Assembly: GCA_021442155.1 (NCBI GenBank)
Contig: CM038228.1
Location: 9,589,179-9,653,178, forward strand
Length of the DNA stretch: 64,000 bases
Direction: 5' to 3'
DNA from: Cymbidium sinense
Lineage: Eukaryota; Streptophyta; Magnoliopsida; Asparagales; Orchidaceae
The notes beneath the pieces were generated by a model. The model made no database searches. It had not been told where the DNA came from and saw only the letters and a program-made list of their open reading frames with translations. The first letter of the stretch is position 1; each line of letters opens with the position of its first letter. This document shows positions 48,194-60,799 of the stretch, piece by piece. The position numbers and the translations under genes were made by a program.

Positions 48194-49130
48194 CGTACCT
48201 CCCTCTTTTCTCTTTTTTTTTTTTTTTTATTTTTATTTTTAACATTCAGTGTTATTATATATGCTAATGATAGGAAAAATGTTTTAATATTGCCGTTATA
48301 TATATACAATCATAAGAATAAGAATTTTTTTTACATATTTAATTTATATATTTTTATAATGAAATATAATATATTTGATATATACATTTAATTAAAGGTT
48401 TTAGCTACAAATCTTTTTGTCAATACTTTTTTACAGTATACATATATATATTCAAGAGGCTAACAAAAAAAATCAATAACATTAATATATATATTTATAT
48501 ATACTTATAGAGAGAGATTAACACGTTTACATATAACTGTTGTATATATATATATATAACTAACAGTTAACCGATTTAGTATTTTCTTTTTTTTTTAATT
48601 TATTGAATAATAACAAAATGATTTTTTTTGCAAATATTATTTTCTCACATTTTAAATCATCATCGTCGATCTCATATAAAGGTTATTTTCACATTTCAGA
48701 TTTATTTAAGCAATTATGTTTCATAAGTGAGCAAGGTTTAGACAATTTATAATTAACATCTGAATTACTCAACAAACAGGCTAGAAATCTAACAAAAACA
48801 TTAAATCCCCAAAAATATTAAAACAAACAGTATTACATTACTTTTAACAGAGATAACGGCCAATTTATAAAAAAATAATAATATAAATATAACTTAAAAA
48901 TATAGAGCCGATTGCAAACGTTTCGAAATATCAAAAATGAGAATCACAACTCTTCAGCAGATCTAAAAAAAAAAAAAAACCTCTGGACAGCATTTCTGAC
49001 AAGAAAAAAAAAAGTAAAGAAGAAATGAGAAATAGAGGAGAAAGAATGTAAATTGAAGGAGAGGAGGAGAGCCGAAAGACGGTAACGGTTACTTCTGGTA
49101 ATAGTCACAAAATGCAATAGAACTTAAATT
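47803..49130. other. AT-rich spacer with two (AT)n tracts
   Basis: It holds (AT)n at 47,839-47,890 and 48,113-48,190, long A and T runs, and otherwise no coding signal. It should contain the 3' region of the kinase gene at its right end. Confidence 0.8.
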
Positions 49131-49138
49131 CATGTGCA

Positions 49139-50045
49139 TCACTGTTGTCTCCATGGCACTGTCATTTTCCTAATCCACGGATGCCCTGTAAATAATCCAA
49201 ATCAAAATAATAATAAATTAATAACATCATATTGGTGAAATCTGAATATATATGAAAAATATATATATTTGTTTTCTAAAGAACTGAATTTGGAAGTGAA
49301 CTCACTGAGCACTTGCTCTGCTGAGAGCCTCCTGGCTGGATCTCTATCCAGCATCTTCATTATCAGATCCTCTGCTTTAGGTGATGACCAATGGAAAAAT
49401 TCCTGAAGCAAAGTGGATCACCTTTTTTCACAGCAGAGAATATCTCTTCTTCGGAATTACCATTGAACGGTAATGTCTGGCTCAACATCACGTAGAGGAC
49501 GACCCCAGCGCTCCACATATCCACCTTCTCGTCGTACTCTTGGCCAACGATCACCTCCGGCGCCATATAAGCAGGCGTTCCCACTCTTCCCTTCAAAGCT
49601 TTTGCGCCTTTTTGAATAACGCGGCGCAGCCAAAATCTGCGAAATTATACAGCCATTGGAATCAAATAAGATATTCTCCGGTTTAATATCTCGATGTACG
49701 ATGCCACGGCGGTGGCATTCAGCAATAGCTTGGACCAGTTCTGTGATGAGCGCAGCCTGGCTCTCGTGAAAGGGTCCGTGACGGACAATTCGGTAAAAGA
49801 GATCAGAGCCAGGACAGAGATCAAGGATTACATAGACGGCTGCCAAGTCCTCGTAGACATTATGAATCTGAATGCAGCGTGTGTTCCCGGAGGCGGCAAG
49901 GAGCGTGAGCTTGATCTCCGAGTAGACCGAGTGGCGGTTGAAGAAAGTTGAGAACTTGTCCATGATTTTCACTGCGAAGGCCTTGCAGAAGGCCGAGCAG
50001 TTCTCCGAATCTGAAGTCCGCTCCAAATCCTCGTCCATCTCTCTC
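49139..50045 (-). pseudogene. PEPC-kinase-like Ser/Thr protein kinase, frame-broken (copy 1)
   Basis: The minus-strand ATG at 50,036-50,038 gives MDEDLE, then DFRFGELLG in the next frame. The glycine-rich loop that should follow is deleted. Then come AFAVKIMDK (with the ATP-anchoring Lys), IQIHNVYED, LVQAIAECHRRGIVHRDIKP with ENILFD (catalytic loop), [62 protein letters not shown] and LSAEQVL. A 120-bp intron (49,305-49,186, GT..AG) separates the last exon, which restores RHPWIRKM and ends at TGA 49,139-49,141. Compact size, lack of a regulatory tail and this late intron fit PEPC kinase and its relatives, which phosphorylate PEP carboxylase. Four single-base deletions (about 50,015, 49,645, 49,608, 49,425) and the missing loop break it. 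It is either a recent pseudogene or partly the victim of assembly indels. Confidence 0.75.
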
Positions 50046-50061
50046 TCTCTTTCTCAATGCC

Positions 50062-50600
50062 GTGAAGAGAATCTGTAATTATTTTGGAACGTTATCTGAA
50101 TGCGGAGCAGGGAAGCAGTATAGAGGAATGAGTATTGAGGAGGAACGCTCTCAATTTAAAGACTTCTATGAGTTAATCTTCAGAAATGTTGGGATTATAT
50201 ATATATTTTTGGAAATATCCAAACGTCCGTCTCGACAGCTTTGAAAGAAAATCAAATACAAAAAATAAATTTTTCATTGTAAATTTAAACGTGGGTCCAG
50301 TGTTGTGAAAACAACCGTGAATCGGTCAAAGCCGATCCGATCACCTTCGGATTCACATTAAACCGGTTCAACAATTTCAAATCATAAATCAGTTCAATAA
50401 ATTTTCTCTTAATTACTATTTTATATAATTTAATCAAAAACTAAAATTTTTATATAAATTTTAATAATAATTTTTAATTTCTTTTATAAATTTTTAAAAT
50501 CTTATTTTATTAATTTGAATATTACTTGTTATTAAAAACATTCTAGATTAAAATTTTGGAACTCTTTAAAATAAAACATATTTAAGAGGAATAAGAAATT
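50062..50600. promoter_or_regulatory. Upstream region of kinase copy 1
   Basis: The minus-strand CT-rich run at 50,039-50,056 is a likely leader. A TATATATA run at about 50,198-50,206 lies ~160 bp from the ATG and could be the TATA element. Further out, 50,300-50,400 carries an AAACCGGTTCAA-type phrase often seen in dispersed plant repeats. None of this is proven. Confidence 0.35.
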
Positions 50601-53600
50601 AAAATTTTTGGTAATCTAAAGAGGGGAAAAATATTTATAAAAATCTTCCTATGTATATTTCTCCCCTAATTTTTAATGAAAACATTTTGACAAATTTTAA
50701 TCTGAAATAATGCTTATTTATATATAAATCAAACATCCAATAAACATACGAAGCGAATATATTTGGTAAAATAGCAATCTAAAATCTCTATAATCATTAA
50801 CAAAATCCCTCTTTGGTTATTGTAATATACATTTCTTGGAGGATTGATTTATCTCTTATTTATATAAATGTTTATAGATTATAAAGCGTCTCTATCTCTA
50901 AATTCTTAAAAAGTAAAATGATGAGTTATGATGTATTTTGTGTATTTGAATCTCAAATGATGTCATTATGATATCTTATTGTTAGATTATTGAATTTTTA
51001 TATAATTATGTTATGATTATGTCCGTTTGATCTCTTATCTTGATTCATTTCTTTCTATCAGATTATATTGGAACTTTATATATATTGCATATTTTTTAAT
51101 TATTATCAAAAATATATATCAATATTTAAATATCTTACAAAATTTTATATTTGATACATTTAGAACATATCTTAGCATAAGATAATGACCATGAAATAAA
51201 ATTTATGAATGATTGCAATACTCTTAACAATATTTGATTATATTATAACATTCTCCTTTCATATTATTGGATAACTAAACTCAAATTCTATCATGATTTA
51301 TAAATTTAAAAATGTTAACTTTGTGTATAAAATATAACGACTTTGACTAGCATACAACATCTGAATTCAAATTAAGCAAAATCAAAACTCATAAATTAAT
51401 GAGCGTATGACTAAAACAACCGAGTCCCAATTGTCTTTAGAGCGCTCACTCTCAATCTTCAATCACTCGTTTCTGATCGAGGCAATTGGCCATCTAAACC
51501 AACACATCGAACGTCAATGAGAAACAAAGGTGAAGCGCCTGACATTTCCTCCTGATTGAACAAATCTCGGAACTCTTTTGTTTCATCCTTTGAGTGGTTT
51601 TGACGGTTTTGGGTGATTTAGGCGATTTTAACACTTTTTTACCTTTTCACAAAGTATCCCAAATTTAAGGCACCTTCTCTTCTCAGAAAGAATTGTTGAG
51701 CATGATCGTTGTTAAGGTTTTCTCAAAAATCAGCGATTCAATCTCTAGTTTAAGTCAGGCCTTGATACTTTATGTTGATTTTCCTAAAGAAACTATCCGT
51801 CCTTTGGAAGATCACTGATACGTCGTTGTTCAGTTTTCTCGAAAAGCGCGACCCTTCTTCTTTGGAAGCGATGTTGCGATTCGTCATTGGTCCATTCCCG
51901 GAAATGGACCTCTTGACCATTTTGGAAGCGATCAACCGTTTACATCATTATTCTTGAAGCTTCGCTCTCAGTCATTTGGAAGATCCCATAATCACTTTCT
52001 ACGATAAAACTTCTATCCTGAAGTGGCAAAATGAACCATCATATTTAGATTCTTTGAGATTTCTAAACTTTTCTTTCCACATATTAAGCCTATATCAATT
52101 AGCAACAGCTAATTAGTAAAAATTAGAAGGAATATCAGCAATATGATGAAAACAACCAAATTGTTCACCACATAATTGATAAAAAAATATAATTCTAATA
52201 TCCTCATCACCAATAACTTCAAAACCAACTAAGTATCTTAGATATAAAAGATTTACATTAGCTCACGATAAAGAAGCTATTATAGCAATCATCTAAGATG
52301 TCAGCAGCAATATACCCAATTAAAAAGAACATGTATAAAATTGTTTATTCTAATTGCAGATATCATATCTATCAACGGATAATCATTAATTCGGAATAAC
52401 ATATGATAATCAATGATCCAGAACAATAATGCAGCCAACAAATATAATGAACCAACAGCACATGTACAATCCCACCTTCTCAACACAATTCACTTTTACT
52501 TAACAAAAAAAAATTACATGCTTTCTTGCACATATTTCCAAATAATCAGCACCAGCATCAACAATGCAACAAATCCAAGCTCATCTCAGCCATTAAAAAA
52601 AATTGAGTACCGGCTAATATGGATTTCATCAGCAGCATCAAAATGGTATTATGTCCGCGCGCAATAAAATCAGCGGTGGACCGCGTATTCCTAAAGAAAT
52701 GATTTCAGATCTCTTTAAGCTGATCAAATGGTGTTCAAGAAAGATTTGATCAATCCAGCGAAAGCTAATCAGCGTAGCTCTTGCCGATGCCGGCGATGTG
52801 GTGAAGCGAAAGTTGCCGGCGATGTCCCTGGTTCGAAGGCGGCAGGTCCGGCGAAAAGATGTTTAGCGGCTAAACAAGGATCTTTTTTTATCAATTGTTG
52901 CCTTCTTCGATGACGTTCTTATATGAAGTCAATTGATCCAGATTTTCTGTCAGATTGTTTGTTAAAATTTTGCTCATAATCTGGTATAAACAAAATTTTG
53001 ATATCTATTTGTCATAATATTTGCTCGAGCGTTAACAATGGAAGATTTAGATCTGAATCTTTGACTCTCATTTTATTTCACGATGGCTTAACTTTGTATG
53101 GAAATTGAATTATCTCATTTTGAATCAAGTTGTTTATTGAGTGTTAATCTGCATGTGGAAGTTGAATCCACAAGACTTCATTTTTGTCATCTTTTCGATC
53201 TTCTTATCTATCCACCAAGGACCTTTTGACCTATCTTATTGTCATCTTTGCTCGACTCATATAAAATTTTAAATCCAAAACCTTTTGACCCATCAATTTT
53301 TGTCGAGTCTTTACATAATTATTTTTAATGTAAGTCCACCAAATTTTGACATATCTAGGTTGTTTGTCAGTCTTTCTTCGTTAATAAGATGTTGAATTAA
53401 ATCTTTATTTTGATATCAATTGTTTGTAATTGTTGATCTAACTTATGTGGAAGAAAATAAGTCTCCTTTTACTATCCTTATTGTTTTAATCTTTGTAATG
53501 GCGTTAATGTATGGATGAATCAAAATTTGTGGTTGTAATAAAGTTGCTCTTTAACTTTGGTCTTATTTTATAGTATGATTGGAAAATCATATTTTGCAAA

Positions 53601-54350
53601 AGTATATCTCTTCTTTTATATCTAAGACATGTTTCTTGGGATTGTCGATTAGATCTTACATATCTTATTAAGATTCTAGTTTGAAAATCAAGGAATGAAG
53701 TTTGATGAATCATTCTTATTCATTTAAAGCAAATGCTCCACCTATGGTGGTTTTGATCTTGTTAAACTTGGTGTCATTACAAGATGAAAATTAATATTTA
53801 TAAACATTTTTTAAAAATCGATTTTGCTATAAAAATTTTACTTGTGAAATCAACACATACGTATTTAAAATTGAACAAGAAAACTCCAAAATTTTACGTT
53901 CTTTAAAGAGGAAAAAAACACTGGCAGGAAAATCTTACTATGTATTTATTTATACAAAATCTTTTATAATGGGATTACATTGCATATGAAAGGAACAAAT
54001 TAGTATTCTCTTAAATTCTGTAAGATTTTATTTATGCGTAAATCGAAAACATTCTAATCAGAAATAAAAGCACTTTCAATTTAAGTCATCATGATGACGG
54101 ATCCAATCAATTGGCTTATCGGCTCGGCTCTTCATGATTGTCCTTAGTTGGCACTTGTCTTGGAGGATATTTATCTCTCCCTCATATGAGGAATGAGTTT
54201 ATTTATATTGGAGATTTCTCTATCTAAAACAAATACATTTCATGACGACTTAAATTGATCATATGATGTATTTTGTGTATTTGAATGCTCAAATGATGTA
54301 ATTATGATATCTTCATTTTCATTCACATTTATCTTATAACACTCTATCTT
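50601..54350. repeat. Intergenic DNA flanked by a diverged direct repeat
   Basis: GATGTATTTTGTGTATTTGAAT.CTCAAATGATGT.ATTATGATATCTT occurs at 50,931-50,980 and 54,268-54,325. On both sides it is preceded by CTTGGAGGAT..ATTTATCTCT and, further up, by a TCTT.CTATGTAT.T phrase. The two blocks (about 50,600-51,060 and 53,880-54,350) are ~3.3 kb apart in direct orientation and could be old LTRs. Between them I see no coding, only a GC-richer patch at 52,720-52,870 and short meaningless frames. Confidence 0.4.
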
Positions 54351-55134
54351 TTTGAGTAATTGATAATATTTCTTTATCTTATTAATATTGTTTTTTATTC
54401 CATCTCTTCTATGGAAATCAAATCATATTACTAAATTTTTTTGATATAACCACCATACAATCACTCAAATAGTTTACAAATTTATTTTTTTGGAACTCTT
54501 TTTTTGTATATAAAGAGTACAAACCAATTACTCTTTATGATGTGGGACTAAAGAGTGGAATAAATAGTACAACTATATTTTAATTTTGAGAATAGTAAAT
54601 GATATTAAGATATAAGAACATAAGAATAACATTTGAATTTTTAACTTTATATTTTTATTACAAATTATATTTTATAATATAACAAATTATTTAAAAATAT
54701 ATTATAATAATATTTTATATATTATATTTTTATGATAGCTAAATTTTATAAAGTTTTTAAAAGAACTTTTATATTTAAAATTTTATATTTTATTACAAAA
54801 TATAATTTTATTACAAAAATATAATTTTATAATAATATTTACATGTTAGATATATTTTACAAAGTTTAAAAATTAATTTTTATATTCTAAATTATATAAT
54901 TTTAATACAAACTATAATTTTTTTTAAATTATATTTTAACCTAATTTTCATAAACTTATATAATAATTTTTTTGATATATTTAATGTACTTATCTAAATT
55001 TATAATTCACAATAACTATAACTAAATGAACTTTATATCAACCTTTAAAATTATAATTACTAGTAATATTATTTATGTATTTTTATTTATTTTTATTATA
55101 TATTTATCATATATTTAAATTATTGTATTATTTA

Positions 55135-55195
<61 letters not shown>

Positions 55196-56044
55196 CATTT
55201 TAATATTTATTAAATATCTCAACCTCATCATAATCTTCCTTTTCGGTTACGTAATGATCCATTTTCAATCTTGCGTGAGTCCAAATTCTTTTTAGTAAAT
55301 AGTTGTCACAATATTTTATGCCAAATCAAATCTAGAATAGAGCAAATTTATTATCGCAATTTTCAATGAAAGGAAAAAAAAAACTCTGTTAACAAAATTT
55401 CGGACAAATTAAATTTCATCACATCTCTTCAGCATATTCTCAGCTCTTTGGAACCTAAACACTATTTGTTAATTCTTATGAAAGTTAAATATTTGTTGAA
55501 TGAATGGACTTTGAAATTGAGGGATATTATCATATATATATCATAGAGAGGAATTGTATTATATTAATTTTTTTAATATTAAATAAAAATCATAAAAATA
55601 AGTAATTGTTTTTAAAAAATTATGTAGATATTATTCAAAAATAAAAAATTTAACTTTTTAATATATATTATTTGAGCTAAAAATAATTATGTTCAATATT
55701 AAAATTAATTATATTTTTATTCATTCAAAATCAAATTGAGCTGATCAAATTTAAATTTGATTATTTTAATGTAGTTTAAAAAATAATTTGATCAATTTAA
55801 TTTTAAAAATTTTATGACTAAAAATAATTGGTGCATCTAATTAATTAATAAAATCACTTAAACCGATCAAAAAGCACAATCCCATGAGCTATGTAAATAA
55901 ATTATTGTTCACTTTAAGCAAGTTACATTTTCATTTCTTTCAAATTAAAGAAAATATAAGTGTACTCATAAAATAATTCAAATAAGGTTCAGAGTATTTA
56001 TGAACATAAAATTTAAAATCAAAAGGAGATTAATTATTAAAATT

Positions 56045-56117
<73 letters not shown>

Positions 56118-56263
56118 ATAAATAGATTGTGAAAGTCTAAATTAGTTGTTAGAGAGATGTAAAATTATTTGATAAGATACAAAATATTTTTTAAGAAAAT
56201 ACAGTGAAATCAATTGCTGCTTGGAAATGCTCTTGCATCTGCATTACTCCAAAGTCATAATTT

Positions 56264-56265
<2 letters not shown>
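54351..56265. other. Extremely AT-rich intergenic DNA
   Basis: The part at 54,590-55,193 is almost pure A/T with diverged ~120-bp repeats of the TTTTATTACAAA.TATAATTTT type and an (AT)n tract at 55,138-55,193. A second (AT)n lies at 56,050-56,110. No coding signal. It may act as a matrix-attachment-like region, but that is only a composition argument. Confidence 0.7.

Positions 56266-56304
<39 letters not shown>
56266..56304. repeat. (GA)n microsatellite at the copia left end
   Basis: About 39 bp of GA directly against the copia 5' LTR. It may have replaced or hidden the target duplication. Confidence 0.95.
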
Positions 56305-56306
<2 letters not shown>

Positions 56307-56608
56307 TAATAAGCAATCTGATACGCTGATGATATAAGAGCTCAGTCATACATCTGTTCTTATCTCAGTCACTACCACCTAATCATAACAAATTAATCCT
56401 AATCATTGAATGATAACTAACTTCCTCTATATATACCTTCATTACTATACCTCAGAATATGACTGAATATATTTTAGCTATGCTTTATTCTCTTTGGTTT
56501 TCTACTTTATCCTTCGATTCTCATTAACGCTTTCTATTCTTTACTTTTTTTACGTATTATCATCATGCATTGCATTCATTCGAGCAGAAGATGATCAACT
56601 TATTCACA
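56307..56608 (+). repeat. Copia 5' LTR
   Basis: It starts TAATAAGCAAT where the other LTR has TGATAAGCAAT, so the first G is lost, and ends CTTATTCACA. It carries CTCTATATATACC (about 56,425), a TATA-box candidate, upstream of the GACTGAATATATTTTAGC phrase. Confidence 0.88.
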
Positions 56609-57655
56609 TGGTATGAGCTCTTATTAAGTCACCGTTTTCTTTTGGGTAAACTCTTCCATTCTTTATCATATCTATGGATACATCGGCATCCTCTTTCTAC
56701 CTCACAACAATCACTCGAATTAAAATGATGGATATCACCATTCCTTCTCAGCTGAAATTTCTTATGGCAAATGTTAGAACGGTGATAAACATTCAATTAA
56801 TATCTGGAAATTATCCTTTGTGGCGATCCCAAATCCTGAAATTATTCACCGCTAATGGATTTAATAGATATCTAGATGGAACTATGTCCAAACCACCAAA
56901 GCAAATTGTAGACGAATCTGATACTATAACAGCCAATTAGACCTACAACACTTGGATTCTTGTGGATCAAAACTTAGCAGCAGCTCTTTTCTCCACAATT
57001 TCATCACAACTTTTATCGTATGTCACCAACCTGGATACTTACAAATTTGGGGAACTATTGAAAAGAGACTTCAATCCACTAATCGTTCGAATCTTACAAC
57101 TAAAGAATGAACTACATCATATATCAATGAAAGATAAAACATGATGAACTATTTATCAAATTAAAACAAATGTGATGCTATAAACTTGATCTTTCTCTCA
57201 AGATATAATACTCTATACTTTAAATGGCCTTCCTTCTTCTTATCAAGCATTCAAGACTACTATATGCACAAATCTTGACCAATTCATTTGGGTGATTTAT
57301 ATGTACTTATGCGGTGAAGAGCTTAATTCGTGATGGTTAAAGAATCACTTTCAATCAACACTTTAGAACAACAATTTGCTTTTGCTACCAGAAATAAAGG
57401 AAGAATTCGTATCCCATACAAACCATCTAGAGGACAAAATTTAGCCTCATTCAACAATAGATTCCAGCATAGTGACAAACTTACTGACAATACAAATAGT
57501 AAACATAATTCATGAAATCAAAACAAATCTACTTCTACAGTTGTTGAATGTCAAATATGCCACAAACCAGGACATTTTGCATTCAAATGTTGGTATCGTG
57601 CTGATCTCTCCTACAAACCGTCACATAAAACATTTTTTGATGGAGCAAATTTAAA
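56609..57655 (+). pseudogene. Copia gag with zinc knuckle
   Basis: From the ATG at 56,674 one reads a gag N-terminus: LISGNYPLWRSQILKLF, then GFNRYLDGTMSKPPK. A TAG at 56,938-56,940 interrupts it. It goes on with NTWILVDQNLAAALFSTIS and ELHHISMKD, and ends in a knuckle CQICHKPGHFAFKCWYR (CX2CX4HX4C, all four ligands kept) at about 57,550-57,600. At least four frame breaks. Gag forms the particle in which element RNA is copied. Confidence 0.85.
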
Positions 57656-58750
57656 TTGGATATTAGATTCTGCTGCTACTTCTCATTTAACACCAGATAT
57701 TGAACAATTGTAGCACCAAAACAATATTATGGTTCTCAGTATCAATTGAAATGGTGATTTTCTCCCATACATAATCGACAAGGTGTTTTGCCTACACCAA
57801 CCCGTAAGTTACACCTAAATTCATTGCTTCATATACCACATTTATCCCAAAATCTCATTTCAATTTATAAACTCACCAAGGATAATAATTGTTCTATTAC
57901 CTTTGATTCTTCTGGTTTTGTGATTAAGGACCTAAAGACCAACAAAGTTCTCCTTCACAAACCTTCACACCAAGGTCTCTATCGCACTAAACCTTTTGTA
58001 TTTCCAAATCAAATTGAAGCTCATGCATCAACTGATATTTCCTCTATTCTTTGGCATCGTCGGTTGGGCCACCCCTCCCAAACAATTCAATCTCGGCTTC
58101 ATCTGCCAACAAATGATCATCATTGTCCTTATGTGCTCAAAGCTCATAGATTACCTTTTAATATTTCTAGTTCAAAATTTGTATCGTTAGATTTAATACA
58201 TAGTGATGTATGGGGACCTTCCCAATTTTATCTATTGATGGATATCAATATTATCTTCTTTTTGTTGATGATTTCTCTAGTTTTATTTAGGTATACCCTA
58301 TGAGACAAAAATCTGAAGTGTTTTCCCATTTTCTTAAATTTCAAACATATATTTGAACTATCTTTTAAAAAAGCCCATAAAATTCACCATGCGGAGAGAA
58401 GAATATATCTCCACTAATTTCAAACAACATCTACAAAAATCTGGGATCATTCATCAATTCAGTGCTCCATATACTCCCCAACAAAATGGAATTGCAGAGC
58501 GAAAACATCATCATCTTATCGAGACAGTTCACACTCTTTTATTCCAAGCACAACTTCCATATCAATTTTGGATTCATGCACTTCATACATCTGTATACCT
58601 TATCAACCACCTTCCTTCCTCAACTACTCAATATAAATCTCCTTACTACTACTACATAAAAACAATACAAACACCTTCACATTTTGGATGCTTATGCTAT
58701 CCTTGATACCGACTCCTCCCGTCTACAAACTCCAAAGCTTCTCCATGCAT
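57656..58750 (+). pseudogene. Copia protease and integrase
   Basis: LDSAATSHLTPD (57,661-57,700) is the copia protease box with DSA for the usual D-S/T-G. Then LNSLLHIPHLSQNLISIYKL, LWHRRLGHPSQTIQSRL (GAG-pre-integrase, about 58,050-58,100), LDLIHSDVWGP (integrase first Asp), FVDDFSSFI and APYTPQQNGIAERKHHHLIE (catalytic Glu, about 58,463-58,520). Most motif residues survive but stops and shifts separate the blocks. Confidence 0.85.
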
Positions 58751-60474
58751 TTTCTTGGTTACTCCAGCAATCATAAAATATAAATGTTACATTCACAAAC
58801 CAAAACCATTCATTTCTAGACATGTTCTTTTCATGACAGACTTTTCCATTCTCACCCTCTCCACTTACTCTCCCCACCCTCCTATCCTCCTCCACCTTCC
58901 ACCATCACTCACTTCATATCTTCCTCCCAGACCTTTGATATCCTCCATCTTTGCGCCTCCACTCCTCAGCACAAATAGCCAAAACACATCACCCGGCTAT
59001 ATGCTTCCACATCATAAAGAAGCAAAATACTGGAGAACAACTATGAATATCTTGATGATGCCCTTCTAGCCCAACAAACGGATACTTGTTCCTAGACCAA
59101 CCTCTAACAATTCTAGGCTGCAAATGACTTTATAAAACAAAATACAATGCTAATGGTACTATTGCTCAACATAAAGCACGACTTGTAGCTCAAGGTTATA
59201 AATAAGAATATGGCTTAAATTACTTTGACACCTTTAGTCCCGTGGCAAAACTTCCTACAATTCACATGTTTATTACTGTTGTAACTTCTTTTCAATGGAA
59301 CATACTACAACTTGATGTTTCTAATGCATTCTTACATGGCACATTGGATGATACGGTCTACATGTCACAGCCACCGAATTTTGGAGATACAACTTATCCT
59401 AATCATGTTTGTTTACTCAAGTCCATCTGGGCTTAAACAATCATCAAGACAATGGTTTTCCACATTCACTTCTCATTTATAGCAATTGGGTTTCCAATCT
59501 AGTTCAGCCAATCGTTATCTATTTTTTTTTGTAAAAAATTTGGATAGAAAATCTACATTTTAATATATGTTGATGACATACTTATCACTGGAAACAATGA
59601 CACTGCAATACAACAACTCATTACTGACTTACACAATCGATTTCAACTCCAAAATCTGGGCAAACTTCACTATTTTCTTGGCATCGAAGCCTGCCATTCT
59701 GCATCAGACATATTTCTCCATCAAGCAAAATATGCCACAACTATTTTACAGAAAGCTGGAATGCTTCAATCCCATCTCCACCAAAATATCGCTAAACACT
59801 ACTACAACATTATCTTCTGATTCACGCTATTTGTCAACTTATTGGATCCTTACAATAGCTCACTATCACGCGGCTTGACATAGCCTTTTCTCTTAATAAA
59901 TTATCTTAATATATGCACAGTCCTACTATTCATCATTTTCAACTTCTCAAACGCCTTTTACGTATATCAAATCTCTCATATGGCTTACCAATATTTGCGG
60001 ACCATTGATTTTTATTTTTTGATCTTGATTGGGCTAGCGATCTAATAAGGCGTTCTACAGGTATTGTGTTTTCCTTGGTCATACTTTGGTTTTCTAGCAA
60101 GTGAAGAAACAACCGACTATTGCTCGGTCTTCCACAGAGGTAGAATTCTATGCTTTGGCTTCTACTGCTACATACTTTATTTGGTTACACCGTCTCGCTC
60201 AAGAATTTGGCTTACCAACATCTTCTCCATCACACTTATATTGTGACAACACTTCTGCACTCTCTTTGGCGACTAATCCTATTTTTCACGTTCGAACAAA
60301 ACATATTGAAATAGATTTTCATTTCATTCGAGAAGATGTCCAAAATAAAATAATTTCAGATTATCTATTCTCTCCAGATCACCCGGTATATATATTTACA
60401 AAACCTCTTCCGCTTTCTAGATTTCATGAACTTGACACAAGCTAACTATCACCTCTGTCATCGGCTTGAGGGGA
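58751..60474 (+). pseudogene. Copia reverse transcriptase and RNase H
   Basis: Blocks in order: ARLVAQGYK (then a stop), FDTFSPVAKLPTI, WNILQLDVSNAFLHGTLDD (about 59,300-59,350), QPPNFGD, YVDDILITGNND (59,567-59,600, catalytic aspartates kept), FQLQNLGKLHYFLGIEACHS and, at 60,101-60,445, the RNase H end: RSSTEVEFYALASTATYFIW, LYCDNTSALSLATNPIFHVR and TKHIEIDFHFIRED. The stretch 58,755-59,050 between integrase and reverse transcriptase is Pro/Ser-rich linker. Several shifts and stops are present. Confidence 0.88.
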
Positions 60475-60794
60475 TGATAAGCAATGATCGATAGAAATCG
60501 ATACGTTCTAATATAAGAGCTCAACCATACCTATTATTATCTCAGCCACTACCACCTGATCATAACAGATTAATCCTAACCATTGGATGATAACTAACTT
60601 CTTCTATATATACCTCCATTACTGTACCTCAGAATATGACTAAATATATTTTAGCTATGCTTTATTCTCTTTGGTTTTCTGCTTTATCCTTCGATTCTCA
60701 TTAACGTTGCTTTCTCTATTCTTTACTTTTCTGTATTATCATCATGCATTGCAGATTCATCTAAATAGGAAGATGGATGATCAACTTATTCACA
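60475..60794 (+). repeat. Copia 3' LTR
   Basis: It keeps the TG start and CA end and is 18 bp longer than the other LTR by small insertions. The kinase-like coding remnant begins a few bases after it. Confidence 0.88.
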
Positions 60795-60799
60795 ATAAT

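Larger units (their letters stand above)
56307..60794 (+). mobile_element. Ty1/copia LTR retrotransposon, decayed
   Basis: A near-complete 4.5-kb plus-strand element: LTRs at 56,307-56,608 and 60,475-60,794 that agree over almost all their length, a primer binding site at 56,609-56,620 (TGGTATGAGCTC), gag, protease, integrase, reverse transcriptase and RNase H in copia order, and a polypurine tract GCTTGAGGGGA at 60,464-60,474. No matching 5-bp duplication is visible (AGAAC left, ATAAT right). Short LTRs suggest an Ale/Retrofit-type lineage, but this is not resolved. Confidence 0.9.

Noticed and set aside
49694..49951. 85-codon plus-strand frame
   Set aside because: Antisense shadow of the kinase catalytic domain.
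52720..52913. GC-richer 61-codon frame with Cys pairs
   Set aside because: Too short, no family pattern, Cys spacing not that of a known finger.
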